The notes below the pieces were generated by a model, which saw only the letters and a program-made list of their open reading frames with translations, did no database searches and was not told the DNA's origin. Shown in pieces: positions 53,903-63,135 of a stretch of 64,000 nucleotides of DNA. The stretch is from Aurantimonas sp. HBX-1 (GTDB lineage: Bacteria; Pseudomonadota; Alphaproteobacteria; Rhizobiales; Rhizobiaceae), in the NCBI RefSeq assembly GCF_021391535.1, contig NZ_CP090066.1, forward strand, positions 2,307,501 to 2,371,500. Reading direction: 5' to 3'. Each line of letters opens with the position of its first letter. Position 1 is the first letter of the stretch. A program made the position numbers and the translations under genes.

Positions 53903-54951
53903 CCGCGCTGCTCAGCGTCGACGGGCTGCAGACGCATTTCTTCACGCGCGACGGCGTCGCCAAGGCGGTCGACGGCGTCAGCTTCAGCCTCGAGCGCGGC
54001 CAGATCCTCGGCCTCGTCGGGGAATCCGGCTCCGGCAAGTCGGTCACCGGCTTCTCGCTGCTCGGCCTCGTCGACCCGCCCGGACGCGTCGTCGGCGGCA
54101 CCATCACCTTCGACGGCGAGGACCTGGTGAAGGGCGGCGAGCCGATGCTGCGCGGCTTACGCGGCAAGCGCATCGCGATGATCTTCCAGGATCCGATGAT
54201 GACCCTGAACCCGGTGCTGCGCATCGACACGCAGATGGTCGAGACGGTGCTGGCGCACGAGAAGATGCCGCGCGCCGAAGCGCTCAAGCGCTGCCGCGAG
54301 GCGCTGGTGATGGTGGGAATCTCCTCGCCCGACGAGCGCCTGCAGAGCTACCCGCACCAGTTCTCCGGCGGCATGCGCCAGCGCGTCGCCATCGCCATTG
54401 CGCTCCTGCACAAGCCGGACCTGATCATCGCCGACGAGCCGACGACGGCGCTCGACGTTACCATCCAGGCGCAGATCCTCGCCGAGGTGCAGAAGCTCTG
54501 CGCCGAGACCGGCACGGCGCTGATCTGGATCACCCACGACCTTGCCATCGTCTCCGGCCTCGCCGACCGCCTGGCGGTGATGTATGCCGGCCGCGTCGTC
54601 GAGGAGGGCGAGACCGCCCGCGTCATCGAGCGGCCGCTGCATCCCTACACCAAGGGGCTGATCGACTCCGTGCCGCAGGGCAAGACGCGCGGCGCCCGGC
54701 TGCAGCAGATCAGCGGCATGACGCCGTCGCTGCTCAACCTGCCGCAGGGCTGCGCCTTCCGGCCGCGCTGCGCGCGCGCCGACGCCGCCTGCCTCGAAGA
54801 GCCGGCGCTGGAGGAGAAGCTGCCCGACCGCAAGGTCCGCTGCTTCCATCCCTGGACGCTCGACGCGGCGGCCGATGCGCACATGCCCGCCGCGGCGGAA
54901 ACCGCCGGCCAACCAAGCGGTGCCGCCGCCCGGACGGGGACACGACCATGA
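53899..54951 (+). CDS. peptide ABC transporter ATPase (DppD type)
   Basis: A 350-residue ATPase with Walker A GESGSGKS near 39-46, the Q-loop FQDPMMTLNPV near 97, the signature FSGGMRQRVAIAIAL near 155, Walker B LIIADEPTTALD near 175 and the switch His in THDLAIVSGLADR. The C-terminal cysteine-rich CAFRPRCARADAACLEE is the usual oligopeptide-ATPase zinc/Fe-S-like tail. It powers uptake together with the DppF-type partner that follows, with a four-base overlap. Confidence 0.95.
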   Translation: MTALLSVDGLQTHFFTRDGVAKAVDGVSFSLERGQILGLVGESGSGKSVTGFSLLGLVDPPGRVVGGTITFDGEDLVKGGEPMLRGLRGKRIAMIFQDPMMTLNPVLRIDTQMVETVLAHEKMPRAEALKRCREALVMVGISSPDERLQSYPHQFSGGMRQRVAIAIALLHKPDLIIADEPTTALDVTIQAQILAEVQKLCAETGTALIWITHDLAIVSGLADRLAVMYAGRVVEEGETARVIERPLHPYTKGLIDSVPQGKTRGARLQQISGMTPSLLNLPQGCAFRPRCARADAACLEEPALEEKLPDRKVRCFHPWTLDAAADAHMPAAAETAGQPSGAAARTGTRP

Positions 54952-55946
54952 GCGAGGCGATCCTCGACATCGACGGCGTCTCCAAGCGCTTCGTCAAGCA
55001 GCTCGACCTGGCCGAACGCACCGCGCGCATGCTCGGCGCCACGGTGCGCGAGCTCACCGTGCATGCGGTCGACGGCGTCGACCTGTCGATCCGCAAGGGC
55101 GAGGTGATGGGCCTCGTCGGCGAATCCGGCTGCGGCAAGTCCACGCTCGGTCGCATGGTCGCCGGACTGCACCCACCCAGCGCCGGGCAGATCCGCTTTC
55201 GCGGCCGTGACGTGGCAGGCCTGAAGGGCGCGGAGGCCCGGGAAGCCGCGCTGAAGGTGCAGATGGTCTTCCAGGACCCGATGTCGTCGCTCAACCCGAG
55301 GATGCGGGTCGACCAGATCGTCGGCGAGGCGCCGCGCGTCCATGGCCTCGCCGGCCGCGGCGAGATCGACGCCTATGTCGAGGCGGCGCTGCAGCGCGTC
55401 GGGCTCGATCCGGCGATGCGCAAGCGCTATCCGCACCAGTTCTCCGGCGGCCAGCGGGCCCGCATCGGCATCGCCCGGGCGCTGGCGGTGCAGCCGGACT
55501 TCATCGTCTGCGACGAATCCGTCGCCGCGCTCGACGTCTCGATCCAGGCGCAGATCCTCAACCTGTTCATGGACCTGCGCGAGGAACTTGATCTCACCTA
55601 TCTGTTCATCAGCCACGACCTCGGCGTCGTCGAGCACATCTCCGACCGCATCGCGATCATGTATCTCGGGCGGATGGTCGAGCAGGGCGCCAGCGAGGAG
55701 ATCTTCGCCGCGCCGAACCACCCCTATACCCAGGCGCTGCTCGCCGAGATCCCCACCTTTGCCACCACCAAGAAGGTCTATTCGGCGATCAAGGGCGAAA
55801 TCCCCTCCCCGATCGATCCGCCGCCCGGCTGCCATTTCCATCCGCGCTGCCCGCATGCGTTCGAGCGCTGCCGCGTCGAGCGCCCGGCGCTGAAGGAAAT
55901 CGCCGCGAACCGCTTTTCGGCCTGCCACCTCAACGACATCGGCTGA
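54948..55946 (+). CDS. peptide ABC transporter ATPase (DppF type)
   Basis: A 332-residue ATPase, second subunit of the dpp-like importer. Walker A GESGCGKST near 60-68, VFQDPMSSLNPRMRV near 106, signature FSGGQRARIGIARAL near 165, Walker B FIVCDESVAALDVSIQAQIL near 185 and CHFHPRCPHAFERC at the C-terminus. The start overlaps the previous stop by four bases. The operon binding protein-permease-permease-ATPase-ATPase is complete. Confidence 0.95.
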   Translation: MSEAILDIDGVSKRFVKQLDLAERTARMLGATVRELTVHAVDGVDLSIRKGEVMGLVGESGCGKSTLGRMVAGLHPPSAGQIRFRGRDVAGLKGAEAREAALKVQMVFQDPMSSLNPRMRVDQIVGEAPRVHGLAGRGEIDAYVEAALQRVGLDPAMRKRYPHQFSGGQRARIGIARALAVQPDFIVCDESVAALDVSIQAQILNLFMDLREELDLTYLFISHDLGVVEHISDRIAIMYLGRMVEQGASEEIFAAPNHPYTQALLAEIPTFATTKKVYSAIKGEIPSPIDPPPGCHFHPRCPHAFERCRVERPALKEIAANRFSACHLNDIG

Positions 55947-56008
55947 CCGGACACCCTCTCCCGGCGCCGCGGGCGTCGAACCCTTCTGACAAGCCCAAGA
56001 GGAAGACC

Positions 56009-57442
56009 ATGAGCCAATCCAACGCCGAGCGCATCTGGAACCTCGTCGACGCCCGGCGCGCCGACTACGAGGCGCTGAGCGATCGCATCTGGGGCATGCC
56101 GGAGATCGCCTACACCGAGTTCCGCTCCAGCGCCGAGCACGCGGCGATGCTGCGCGAGGAGGGTTACAATGTGACGGAGGGACCCGCCGGCATCCCCACC
56201 GCGGTGATCGGCGAGGCCGGCTCCGGCGGCCCGGTCATCGCCTTCCTCGGTGAGTACGACGCACTGCCCGGCCTCAGCCAGGAGGCCGGCATCGCCGAGC
56301 CGAAGCCGCTCGACGGCTATGGATACGGCCATGGCTGCGGCCACAACATGCTGGGCTCGGCGGCGCTCCTCGCCGCCACGGCCTTCAAGAACTACCTCGC
56401 CGAGAACAAGCTGCCGGGGACGGTGCGCTATTACGGTTGCCCGGCCGAGGAAGGCGGCGCCGCCAAGGCGTTCATGGTGCGCGACGGCCTGTTCGACGAC
56501 GTCGACGCCGCCATCACCTGGCATCCGGCCTCGCTCACCCGGGTCGACGACGCCAAGTCGCTTGCCAACACCCGCATCGACTTCACCTTCAAGGGCCGCG
56601 CCTCGCATGCGGCCGCAGCGCCGCATCTCGGCCGCTCGGCGCTCGACGCGGTCGAACTGATGAATGTCGGCGTTAACTATCTGCGCGAGCACGTGCCGGC
56701 GGATTCGCGCATCCACTACGCCATGATCGACGGCGGCGGCATCGCGCCGAACGTCGTGCAGGCCCATGCCAAGGTTCGCTACGCCGTGCGCTCGCGCGAC
56801 ATTCACGGCATGAAGGCCCTGAACGCCCGGGTAATCGACGTCGCCCGCGGCGCGGCGCTGATGACCGGCACCGAGGTCGAGGTCACCATCCTCAGCGCCG
56901 TGTCCAACCTTCTGGCGAACACGCCGATGGAGGAGACGATGCAGGCCAATCTCGAGCGGCTCGGGCCTGTCCCCTTCGACGCCGACGACCGGGCCTTCGC
57001 CGCGCAGATCCAGGCGACGCTGAGCGCGGAGGACATCGCCAACGACTATCTCAGCAACGGCGTCGACGAGCGCCCCGAGACGCCGCTCTGCGACTTCATC
57101 GTACCGTTCGGCTCGGTCGGCGAGCCGATGATCGGGTCGACCGATGTCGGCGACGTCTCCTGGGCGGTACCGACGGTGCAGGCGCGCGTCGCCACCCACG
57201 CCATCGGCTCGCCGGGACATTCCTGGCAGATCACCGCGCAGGGCAAGGCGCCCGCCGCCAAGAAGGGCCTCGTCTACGCCGCCAAGGCAATGGCGGGCAC
57301 GGCGGTCGATCTGCTGAGCGATCCGGTGCTGCTGGCACGCGCCAAGGCGGACCATCAGCGGCGGCTGGCGCGAAAGCCCTACGACTCGCCGATCCCGGCC
57401 GACGTGAACCCGCCCATCCAGCCACGGCCGGACGGCCTCTGA
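56009..57442 (+). CDS. M20D amidohydrolase, AbgB-like (p-aminobenzoyl-glutamate hydrolase family)
   Basis: A 477-residue zinc hydrolase. Metal-binding elements: FLGEYDALPGLSQ, GYGHGCGHNMLG (His cluster typical of M20D), GCPAEEGGAAK (Glu pair), AAITWHPAS and SHAAAAPHLGRSA. The C-terminal SPGHSWQITAQG supplies the last ligand. AbgB-like enzymes remove glutamate from p-aminobenzoyl-glutamate or hydrolyse N-acyl amino acids. It follows the ABC operon after 62 bases with its own ribosome binding site (GAGGAAG), suggesting it processes the imported compound. Confidence 0.88.
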   Translation: MSQSNAERIWNLVDARRADYEALSDRIWGMPEIAYTEFRSSAEHAAMLREEGYNVTEGPAGIPTAVIGEAGSGGPVIAFLGEYDALPGLSQEAGIAEPKPLDGYGYGHGCGHNMLGSAALLAATAFKNYLAENKLPGTVRYYGCPAEEGGAAKAFMVRDGLFDDVDAAITWHPASLTRVDDAKSLANTRIDFTFKGRASHAAAAPHLGRSALDAVELMNVGVNYLREHVPADSRIHYAMIDGGGIAPNVVQAHAKVRYAVRSRDIHGMKALNARVIDVARGAALMTGTEVEVTILSAVSNLLANTPMEETMQANLERLGPVPFDADDRAFAAQIQATLSAEDIANDYLSNGVDERPETPLCDFIVPFGSVGEPMIGSTDVGDVSWAVPTVQARVATHAIGSPGHSWQITAQGKAPAAKKGLVYAAKAMAGTAVDLLSDPVLLARAKADHQRRLARKPYDSPIPADVNPPIQPRPDGL

Positions 57443-57478
57443 AGCGGTTTGAAGGCAAAGCACGGGCTCTTCGGGCCG

Positions 57479-57504
57479 CCTCGACGGGCTGCGTTCCGTC
57501 GAGG
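57479..57504. terminator. hairpin between convergent genes
   Basis: CCTCGACGG (57479-57487) and CCGTCGAGG (57496-57504) form a perfect 9-pair stem with an 8-base loop in the 103-base gap between two convergent genes. No T run is present on either side, so it may be a bidirectional barrier rather than a classical intrinsic terminator. Confidence 0.5.
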
Positions 57505-57545
57505 TCGTGCGCTGCGCGGCATCCGGAAGCGAAACAACGCGGCCG

Positions 57546-58622
57546 TCAGGGGCTCGGCTTCCGTCGCTCCATCCACCCGAAGATCGGCGCGGCGGCCGCC
57601 ATGACCAGGACGACGCGCACGATGTGGTGGGTGGCGACGAAGGCCACCTCGATCTGCAGGGCGAGCGCGATGACGCTCGTCTCCACCAGTCCGCCCGGCG
57701 CGTAGGCGAGCGCCACGGAAACGACGTCGAGCGCCGTCAGCGCAGCCAGAGCGAAGGCGAAGCCGACCGCGCTGGCGATCAGGATGAGGAACGAGCCGAA
57801 GGACAGGACCAGCGTCCGCAGCATCTCGCTCGGGGCGGTTCCGACGAAGCGGCAGCCGAGCGTGACGCCGAGCACCAGCTGGGCGAGCCAGACGATCTCG
57901 CGCGGCGGCGCGGTGTGCGTCCAGCCGGCGAGATGCACGACGCCGCTGGCGATCATCGGGCCCAGCAGATACGGCGCGGGCAGCTTGAGCCTGCGGCCGA
58001 GGATGGCGCCGACGATGCCGGTGCCGATGAGCCAGAGCACCGATTCCAGGCTCGCCCCCCCGATCGGTGCGCCGGTGGCGGCGCCCGTGCCGATATCACC
58101 GCCGCCGAGCGCGGGGATCAGGAACGGCAGACACGACACCGTCAGCAGGATGCGGATCGAGTGGACGAGCGCGATGCGCCGCGCGTCGCCGCCGCGGGCC
58201 TGGCCGAGCAGCACCATCTCGATGAGGCCGCCCGGCATGCCGGCGAAATAGGCCGTCGGCAGGTCGTAGCCGCCGATCTTGCGGAAATAGACGACGCAGG
58301 CCGCGCCGGAGACGAGGAGGAACAGCATCAGTCCGACGAGCGTCGGGATCCAGGCGCCCATCCGGCTCACCATGTCGGCCGAGAAGCTGGCGCCGAGCAG
58401 CACGCCGAGCACCACCGACATCGGCGGCCGCACGATCATCGGCGCGCGGACGGGAATGGCGACGAGGGCGGCCAGGGTGCAGGCAAGCATCGCGCCCAGC
58501 ATCCAGGGTAGCGGCCATCCCATGTAGAGGAATGCTGCCGTGCCGAGCCCGCCGATCCCGAGCGCGAGCGCGAAGCGGGGATAGTCGAACCGGGCCGGAT
58601 GGAACGCGCTGAGCATGGTCAT
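57546..58622 (-). CDS. AbrB-family membrane protein (AmoA/AbrB duplication type)
   Basis: A 358-residue hydrophobic protein with about nine to ten membrane helices in two similar halves. Key segments: MGWPLPWMLGAMLACTLAAL near 34-53 and KLPAPYLLGPMIASGVVHL near 215-233 are the paired PWMLG/PYLLGPM motifs of the PF05145-type family, and YFAGMPGGLIEMVLLGQARG lies between them. Related proteins are annotated as ammonia monooxygenase or regulators without proof; a transporter role is more likely. It is the last gene of the minus-strand peptidase/ABC operon, 27 bases after an M20 peptidase. Confidence 0.85.
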   Translation of the reverse strand: MTMLSAFHPARFDYPRFALALGIGGLGTAAFLYMGWPLPWMLGAMLACTLAALVAIPVRAPMIVRPPMSVVLGVLLGASFSADMVSRMGAWIPTLVGLMLFLLVSGAACVVYFRKIGGYDLPTAYFAGMPGGLIEMVLLGQARGGDARRIALVHSIRILLTVSCLPFLIPALGGGDIGTGAATGAPIGGASLESVLWLIGTGIVGAILGRRLKLPAPYLLGPMIASGVVHLAGWTHTAPPREIVWLAQLVLGVTLGCRFVGTAPSEMLRTLVLSFGSFLILIASAVGFAFALAALTALDVVSVALAYAPGGLVETSVIALALQIEVAFVATHHIVRVVLVMAAAAPIFGWMERRKPSP

Positions 58623-58649
58623 GCCGACACTTCCGAGGTCTGCATGGCG

Positions 58650-60071
58650 CTAGCGTGCCGACGCCGCGATCTGCGCGATGATCGCCGCGCCGGTGCGGAT
58701 GCCCTTGTGGAAGAAGTCGAGCCCGATATTCTCGTCGGGCGCGTGGTTGCGTTCGTCGGCATTGGCGTAGGGGACGAAGAAGGCCGGGATGCCGAGGATG
58801 CGGGTGAAGGCGGAATCGGGCCCGCTGGCGCCGATCATCGGATAGAGCAGCGGCGGCTGTTCGTGACCGAGCGTCACCGCGCGGATCAGCGCATCGGCGA
58901 ACGGGTGGTCCATGTCCGTCTTGGAGGGATGCTTGCCGCCGCCCTGCCGCACGAACTCGACGCCTGGGGCGTGCCGGCGCACGTGGTCCTCGACCAGCGA
59001 CAGGACCGTCTCCGGTGCCATGCCGTCGACCAGGCGCATGTCGCATTTGGCCCGCGCCTCGCAGGGGATCACCGTCTTGATCCCCTTGCCCGTGTAGCCG
59101 CCGATGATGCCGTTGATGGTGAGGGTCGGCTGGAACATGATGCGGTCGAAGAGCGGGCGGTCGCGCGGCGCGTCGAGTTCGCGGATGCCGATCTCCCGCT
59201 TCAAGGCATCGAGGTCGACGGGCAGCGCATCGGCCGCGGCGCGCTCGCGCTCGCCGGGCGGCACGATGTCGTCGTAGATCCCGTCGATGGTGATCGTCCC
59301 GTCCGGGCTTTTCATCGTCGCCAGCAGTTGCACCAGCGTCCACGCCGCGTTCGGTGCGATGCCGCCAAAATTACCGGAGTGCAGGTCGCGGCTGGCTTCC
59401 CGCGCGATCAGGTCGAAGCGGACGGCGCCGCGTGTGCCGAACATGATCACCGGCGCGCCGGAGGCGTCGAGGGGCCCGTCGGCGGTCACCACGAGGTCCG
59501 CCTGCAGCAGTTCCCGGTGGGCTTCGACGAACGCCTCGATATGCGGGCTGCCGACCTCCTCCTCGCCCTCGAGCAGGATCTTCAAGTTGCAGGGCAGTTC
59601 GCCATGCACGCGAAGCCAGGATTCGATCGCCAGGATCTGCGCGAAGTGCTGGCCCTTGTTGTCGCCCGCGCCCCTGGCATAGACGCGCCCGTCGCGGATG
59701 GTCGGCTCGAAGGGCGGGCTGGTCCAGGCCTCCAGCGGCTCCGGCGGCTGCACGTCGTAGTGGCCGTAGAACAGGATCGTCGGCAGGCCCGGCCTGTGCG
59801 GCAGCGAGCCGACCACCATCGGATGGCCATCGGTCTCGACCACCGCGACGTCCATGCCCATGCCGACGAGCATCGTCTCCAGCAGCGCGGCGACCTCTCG
59901 GATGCCGATGTCCTGGGCGCTGATCGAGGGGTAGCGCAGATAGTCGATCAGCCGCGCGACGAAAGCGTCCTCGTTGGCGGCGATATGCCGGAACACCGGG
60001 TCCAGCAGGGGCTCCGTCGCAGCGCCGAGGCCGCTCGCCGTTCCGTCCTGAATGCCCTCGCCGTCAGGCAT
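58650..60071 (-). CDS. M20 family dipeptidase-like zinc peptidase
   Basis: A 473-residue peptidase of the CNDP/PepV-like M20 type. Metal ligands: FYGHYDVQPP (His), YARGAGDNKGQH (bridging Asp), LLEGEEEVGSPH (catalytic and zinc Glu), VVTADGP (Asp) and ERNHAPDENIG (His). A lid/dimerisation domain is inserted between about 215 and 370. No signal peptide, so it acts in the cytosol on imported peptides. Its start overlaps the upstream ABC ATPase gene by 8 bases. Confidence 0.92.
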   Translation of the reverse strand: MPDGEGIQDGTASGLGAATEPLLDPVFRHIAANEDAFVARLIDYLRYPSISAQDIGIREVAALLETMLVGMGMDVAVVETDGHPMVVGSLPHRPGLPTILFYGHYDVQPPEPLEAWTSPPFEPTIRDGRVYARGAGDNKGQHFAQILAIESWLRVHGELPCNLKILLEGEEEVGSPHIEAFVEAHRELLQADLVVTADGPLDASGAPVIMFGTRGAVRFDLIAREASRDLHSGNFGGIAPNAAWTLVQLLATMKSPDGTITIDGIYDDIVPPGERERAAADALPVDLDALKREIGIRELDAPRDRPLFDRIMFQPTLTINGIIGGYTGKGIKTVIPCEARAKCDMRLVDGMAPETVLSLVEDHVRRHAPGVEFVRQGGGKHPSKTDMDHPFADALIRAVTLGHEQPPLLYPMIGASGPDSAFTRILGIPAFFVPYANADERNHAPDENIGLDFFHKGIRTGAAIIAQIAASAR

Positions 60072-61713
60072 GGGCCGTGTCGATTTGCGGCACGTCCCAG
60101 TTCATGCCCGGCATCGAGGCGAGCAGCGACTTCGTGTAGTCGTTGGTCGAGTGCTCGAAGACGGCGCGGGCCGTGCCGATCTCGACGATCTCGCCGTTCT
60201 TCATCACGGCGATCCGGTCGGAGATCTGCGCCGCCACCCGCAGATCGTGGGTGATGAACAGCATGGTCAGGCCCATGCGGTCCCGCACGTCCTTGAGGAG
60301 CTGCAGCACCTCCTTCTGCACCGAGACGTCGAGCGCCGAGACGGCCTCGTCGGCGATCAGGATCTTCGGCTCCATCATCAGCGCGCGGGCGATGCAGATG
60401 CGCTGGCGCTGTCCGCCGGAGAACTGCGAGGGATAGCGGGCGAGCGCCTCCGGATCGAGGCGGACGATGCGCATCAGCTCGTGCGCCCGCTTCCACGCTT
60501 CGTCCTTCCCCATGCCGAAATTGATCGGGGCGCTGACCAGCTGGTCGCCGATGGTGCGGCGCGGATTGAGCGAGCCGTAGGGATCCTGGAAGACGATCTG
60601 GATCTGGCTCCGGAAACGCCGCAGCTTTTCCCTCGGAAGGGAAGCGAAATCGGTGCCGCCTATCAGCGTCTCGCCGCCGCCGTCGGGCTCGATCAGCCGG
60701 ATCAGCGTGCGCACCAGCGTCGTCTTGCCGGAGCCGGACTCGCCGACGATGCCGAGCGTCTCGCCCCGCTTCAGGCTGAACGTGGCGGGCCGCACCGCAT
60801 GCACGGTGCGCTCCGGCGACAGGAACGTCCGCGCGACGTGGAACGTCTTTGCCAGTCCCTTCACCTCCAGCACGGTCTCGGCGTCGGCGGGCAGCGGCAC
60901 GGGCTCGGCCGAACGGCGCGGCGGCACCGCGGCGATCAGCTGGCGCGTATAGGGATGCTGCGGGTTCGACAGGACCTGCTCGGCCGGGCCTTCCTCGACG
61001 ATCCGCCCCTTCTGCATCACCACGACGCGGTCGGCGATCTCGGCCACGACGTCGAAATCATGGGTGACGAAGAGGATGCCGGCGCCGTGCGTGTCCTTCA
61101 GCCGCTTCATCAGCAGCAGGATCTGCGCCTGCGTCGTCACGTCCAGCGCGGTCGTCGGCTCGTCGGCGATCAGCAGCGAGGGATTCATCGCCAGGGCGAG
61201 CGCGATGACGATGCGCTGGCGCTGCCCGCCGGACAGCTGGTGCGGATAGGACCGGTAGATGCGATCGACGTCCGGAAGATGCACCTCCTCCATCAGCGCC
61301 AGCGTCTTCGCCTTGCGTTCGGCCTTGCCGATGCTGCTGTGCGCCTTGAAGACCTCCTCGATCTGGTCGCCGACCGTGAAGCACGGGTTGAGCGAGGTCA
61401 TCGGCTCCTGGAAGATCATCGCCATGCGATTGCCGCGCAGGCGGGCGTGCTCGCGCTGCCGCATCTTCAGGATGTCGCGTCCCTCGAACATGACGCGACC
61501 GGCCGAAGGCTTCAGCGCCTTCGGCAGCAGCCCCATCGTGGTGAAGGCCGTGACGGATTTGCCCGAGCCCGATTCCCCGACGATGCAGACGATCTCGCCG
61601 GCGTTGACGCGGAAGGTAAGCGCCTCCACCGCGTGAGGCCGATCGCCGCTTTTCGGCAGGTCGACGGTCAGCCCGTCGACCGCCAGGACGGGTTCGCGCT
61701 CGGTCTGGCTCAT
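60064..61713 (-). CDS. oligopeptide ABC transporter double ATPase (OppD-OppF fusion)
   Basis: A 549-residue protein with two complete ATPase domains. First: Walker A GESGSGKS near 43, LSGGQRQRIVIALAL near 163, LLIADEPTTALDVTTQAQIL near 181. Second: GESGSGKTTLVRTL near 327, FSGGQRQRICIARAL near 445, ILIADEAVSALDVSVQKEVL near 463. Fusions of this kind energise peptide or glutathione-type importers (GsiA-like). It starts at ATG 61713, overlapping the upstream M20 stop by four bases; longer upstream frames are not coding. The permease genes lie upstream, one visible and others beyond the window. Confidence 0.93.
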   Translation of the reverse strand: MSQTEREPVLAVDGLTVDLPKSGDRPHAVEALTFRVNAGEIVCIVGESGSGKSVTAFTTMGLLPKALKPSAGRVMFEGRDILKMRQREHARLRGNRMAMIFQEPMTSLNPCFTVGDQIEEVFKAHSSIGKAERKAKTLALMEEVHLPDVDRIYRSYPHQLSGGQRQRIVIALALAMNPSLLIADEPTTALDVTTQAQILLLMKRLKDTHGAGILFVTHDFDVVAEIADRVVVMQKGRIVEEGPAEQVLSNPQHPYTRQLIAAVPPRRSAEPVPLPADAETVLEVKGLAKTFHVARTFLSPERTVHAVRPATFSLKRGETLGIVGESGSGKTTLVRTLIRLIEPDGGGETLIGGTDFASLPREKLRRFRSQIQIVFQDPYGSLNPRRTIGDQLVSAPINFGMGKDEAWKRAHELMRIVRLDPEALARYPSQFSGGQRQRICIARALMMEPKILIADEAVSALDVSVQKEVLQLLKDVRDRMGLTMLFITHDLRVAAQISDRIAVMKNGEIVEIGTARAVFEHSTNDYTKSLLASMPGMNWDVPQIDTAHA

Positions 61714-63134
61714 GCCGCCCGCTCGCCGATGTCGTGGAAGATGCCGGCCATCATCATGGCGGCCTCTTCGGCGACCGAGAGCAGCATGTGCTCGTCCGGG
61801 GCGTGCTGGCCGCAGGCGCGGTGCGAATGCGGCACCCAGACGGTCGGCATGCCGAGCGTCTCGACGAAGATCTCGTTCGGCAGCGAGCCGCCGAGATTGG
61901 GCAGGATCGCCGGCGCCTTGCCGGTCGTCTGCTCGATCGAGGCGGCGACGAGGCGCACCCATTCGTTGTCCGGATCGGTGCGGGTGGCGGTGAAGAAGCC
62001 GCGCTTCATCGGCTCGATCGCGATGTCCAGGAAGCCGTGCGCGTCGAGATGCTCGCGCAGGGCCGGCAGGATGCGATCGGTCTCGACGCCGACGACGTAG
62101 CGCAGCTGGCACGTCGCGCGGGCGTTGCCCGGCACGGCATTGACCGGCGCCTCCGGGCGGCCGCAGGTGAAGGCGAGGATCTCGAAGCTCGACCAGCCGA
62201 ACACCTGGTCGGGGCCGACCAGGCCGGGCTCGCCCCACTCGGGATCGGTCTCGGGATCGCTGGCATCCGGCTCGAGCGAGATGGTCGACAGCGCCTTGCG
62301 GACGTTTGCGGGGATCTCGCCTGGCGTCCATTCGCGGATGGCGAGGCGGCCCTTGGCGTCGGTGATCGTCGCCAGCGCATGGGCCAGCCGGATCCCGGGG
62401 TTGACCAGCAGGCCGCCCCAGTTGCCGGAATGGTAGGCGCCGGGGCGCTCGTCGGCGATCAGATGGAATCCCATGCCGCCGCGCGCGCCGAGGAACATGG
62501 TGGGCGTGGCCGGCGCGGTGCGCGGCCCGTCGGAGGCGATGAGGACGTCCGCCGCGAACAGGTCGCTATGGGCCGCGGCAATCTCGACGAGACCCGGCGA
62601 GCCGCTCTCCTCGCCCATCTCGATCATCACCTTGACGTTGAAGCCGAGCTTGCCTTTGGCCTCGAGGACGCAGCGGAGCGCGGCGATGTTGATCGTGTGC
62701 TGGCCCTTGTTGTCGACCGTGCCGCGGCCGAACAGGCGGCCGTCCGCCTCGTCGAGCCGGAAGGGATCGCGCCCTTCCTTCCAGTCGCCGCCCATGCCCC
62801 ACAGCACGTCGCCGTGGCCGTAGGTCAGGATCGTCGGGAGCGCGGCATCCTCGATCCGCTCGGCGAACAGCACCGGCAGGCGCTCGGCGGCGGGGTTCTC
62901 CAGGATGCGGGTGGTGAAGCCCATGGCCTCGAGGTCCGGCGCGATCTCATCGGTCAGATAGCGCCGGTGGTCGGGACCGGAATCCTCGCGCGGGCTTTCC
63001 GAGGGGACGGCAACGCGCCGGGCGAGTTCCGCCTTGAACGTACCATTCCTCACATAGTCCCGCGCGGCGGAGACGCCGCTTTCGCGCGTGCCAATTCCAT
63101 TGGACAAGACTGTCACTCCCGTATCGATTTGCAT
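61710..63134 (-). CDS. M20 family zinc peptidase
   Basis: A 474-residue paralogue of the peptidase at 58650 with the same ligand pattern: TYGHGDVLWG, GRGTVDNKGQHTIN, EMGEESGSPGL, IASDGPR and CGQHAPDEHM. The ATG at 63134 comes one base after the permease stop. Two different M20 peptidases in a single ABC operon suggest sequential or alternative cleavage of imported substrates. Activity on particular peptides cannot be deduced. Confidence 0.92.
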   Translation of the reverse strand: MQIDTGVTVLSNGIGTRESGVSAARDYVRNGTFKAELARRVAVPSESPREDSGPDHRRYLTDEIAPDLEAMGFTTRILENPAAERLPVLFAERIEDAALPTILTYGHGDVLWGMGGDWKEGRDPFRLDEADGRLFGRGTVDNKGQHTINIAALRCVLEAKGKLGFNVKVMIEMGEESGSPGLVEIAAAHSDLFAADVLIASDGPRTAPATPTMFLGARGGMGFHLIADERPGAYHSGNWGGLLVNPGIRLAHALATITDAKGRLAIREWTPGEIPANVRKALSTISLEPDASDPETDPEWGEPGLVGPDQVFGWSSFEILAFTCGRPEAPVNAVPGNARATCQLRYVVGVETDRILPALREHLDAHGFLDIAIEPMKRGFFTATRTDPDNEWVRLVAASIEQTTGKAPAILPNLGGSLPNEIFVETLGMPTVWVPHSHRACGQHAPDEHMLLSVAEEAAMMMAGIFHDIGERAA

Positions 63135-63135
63135 G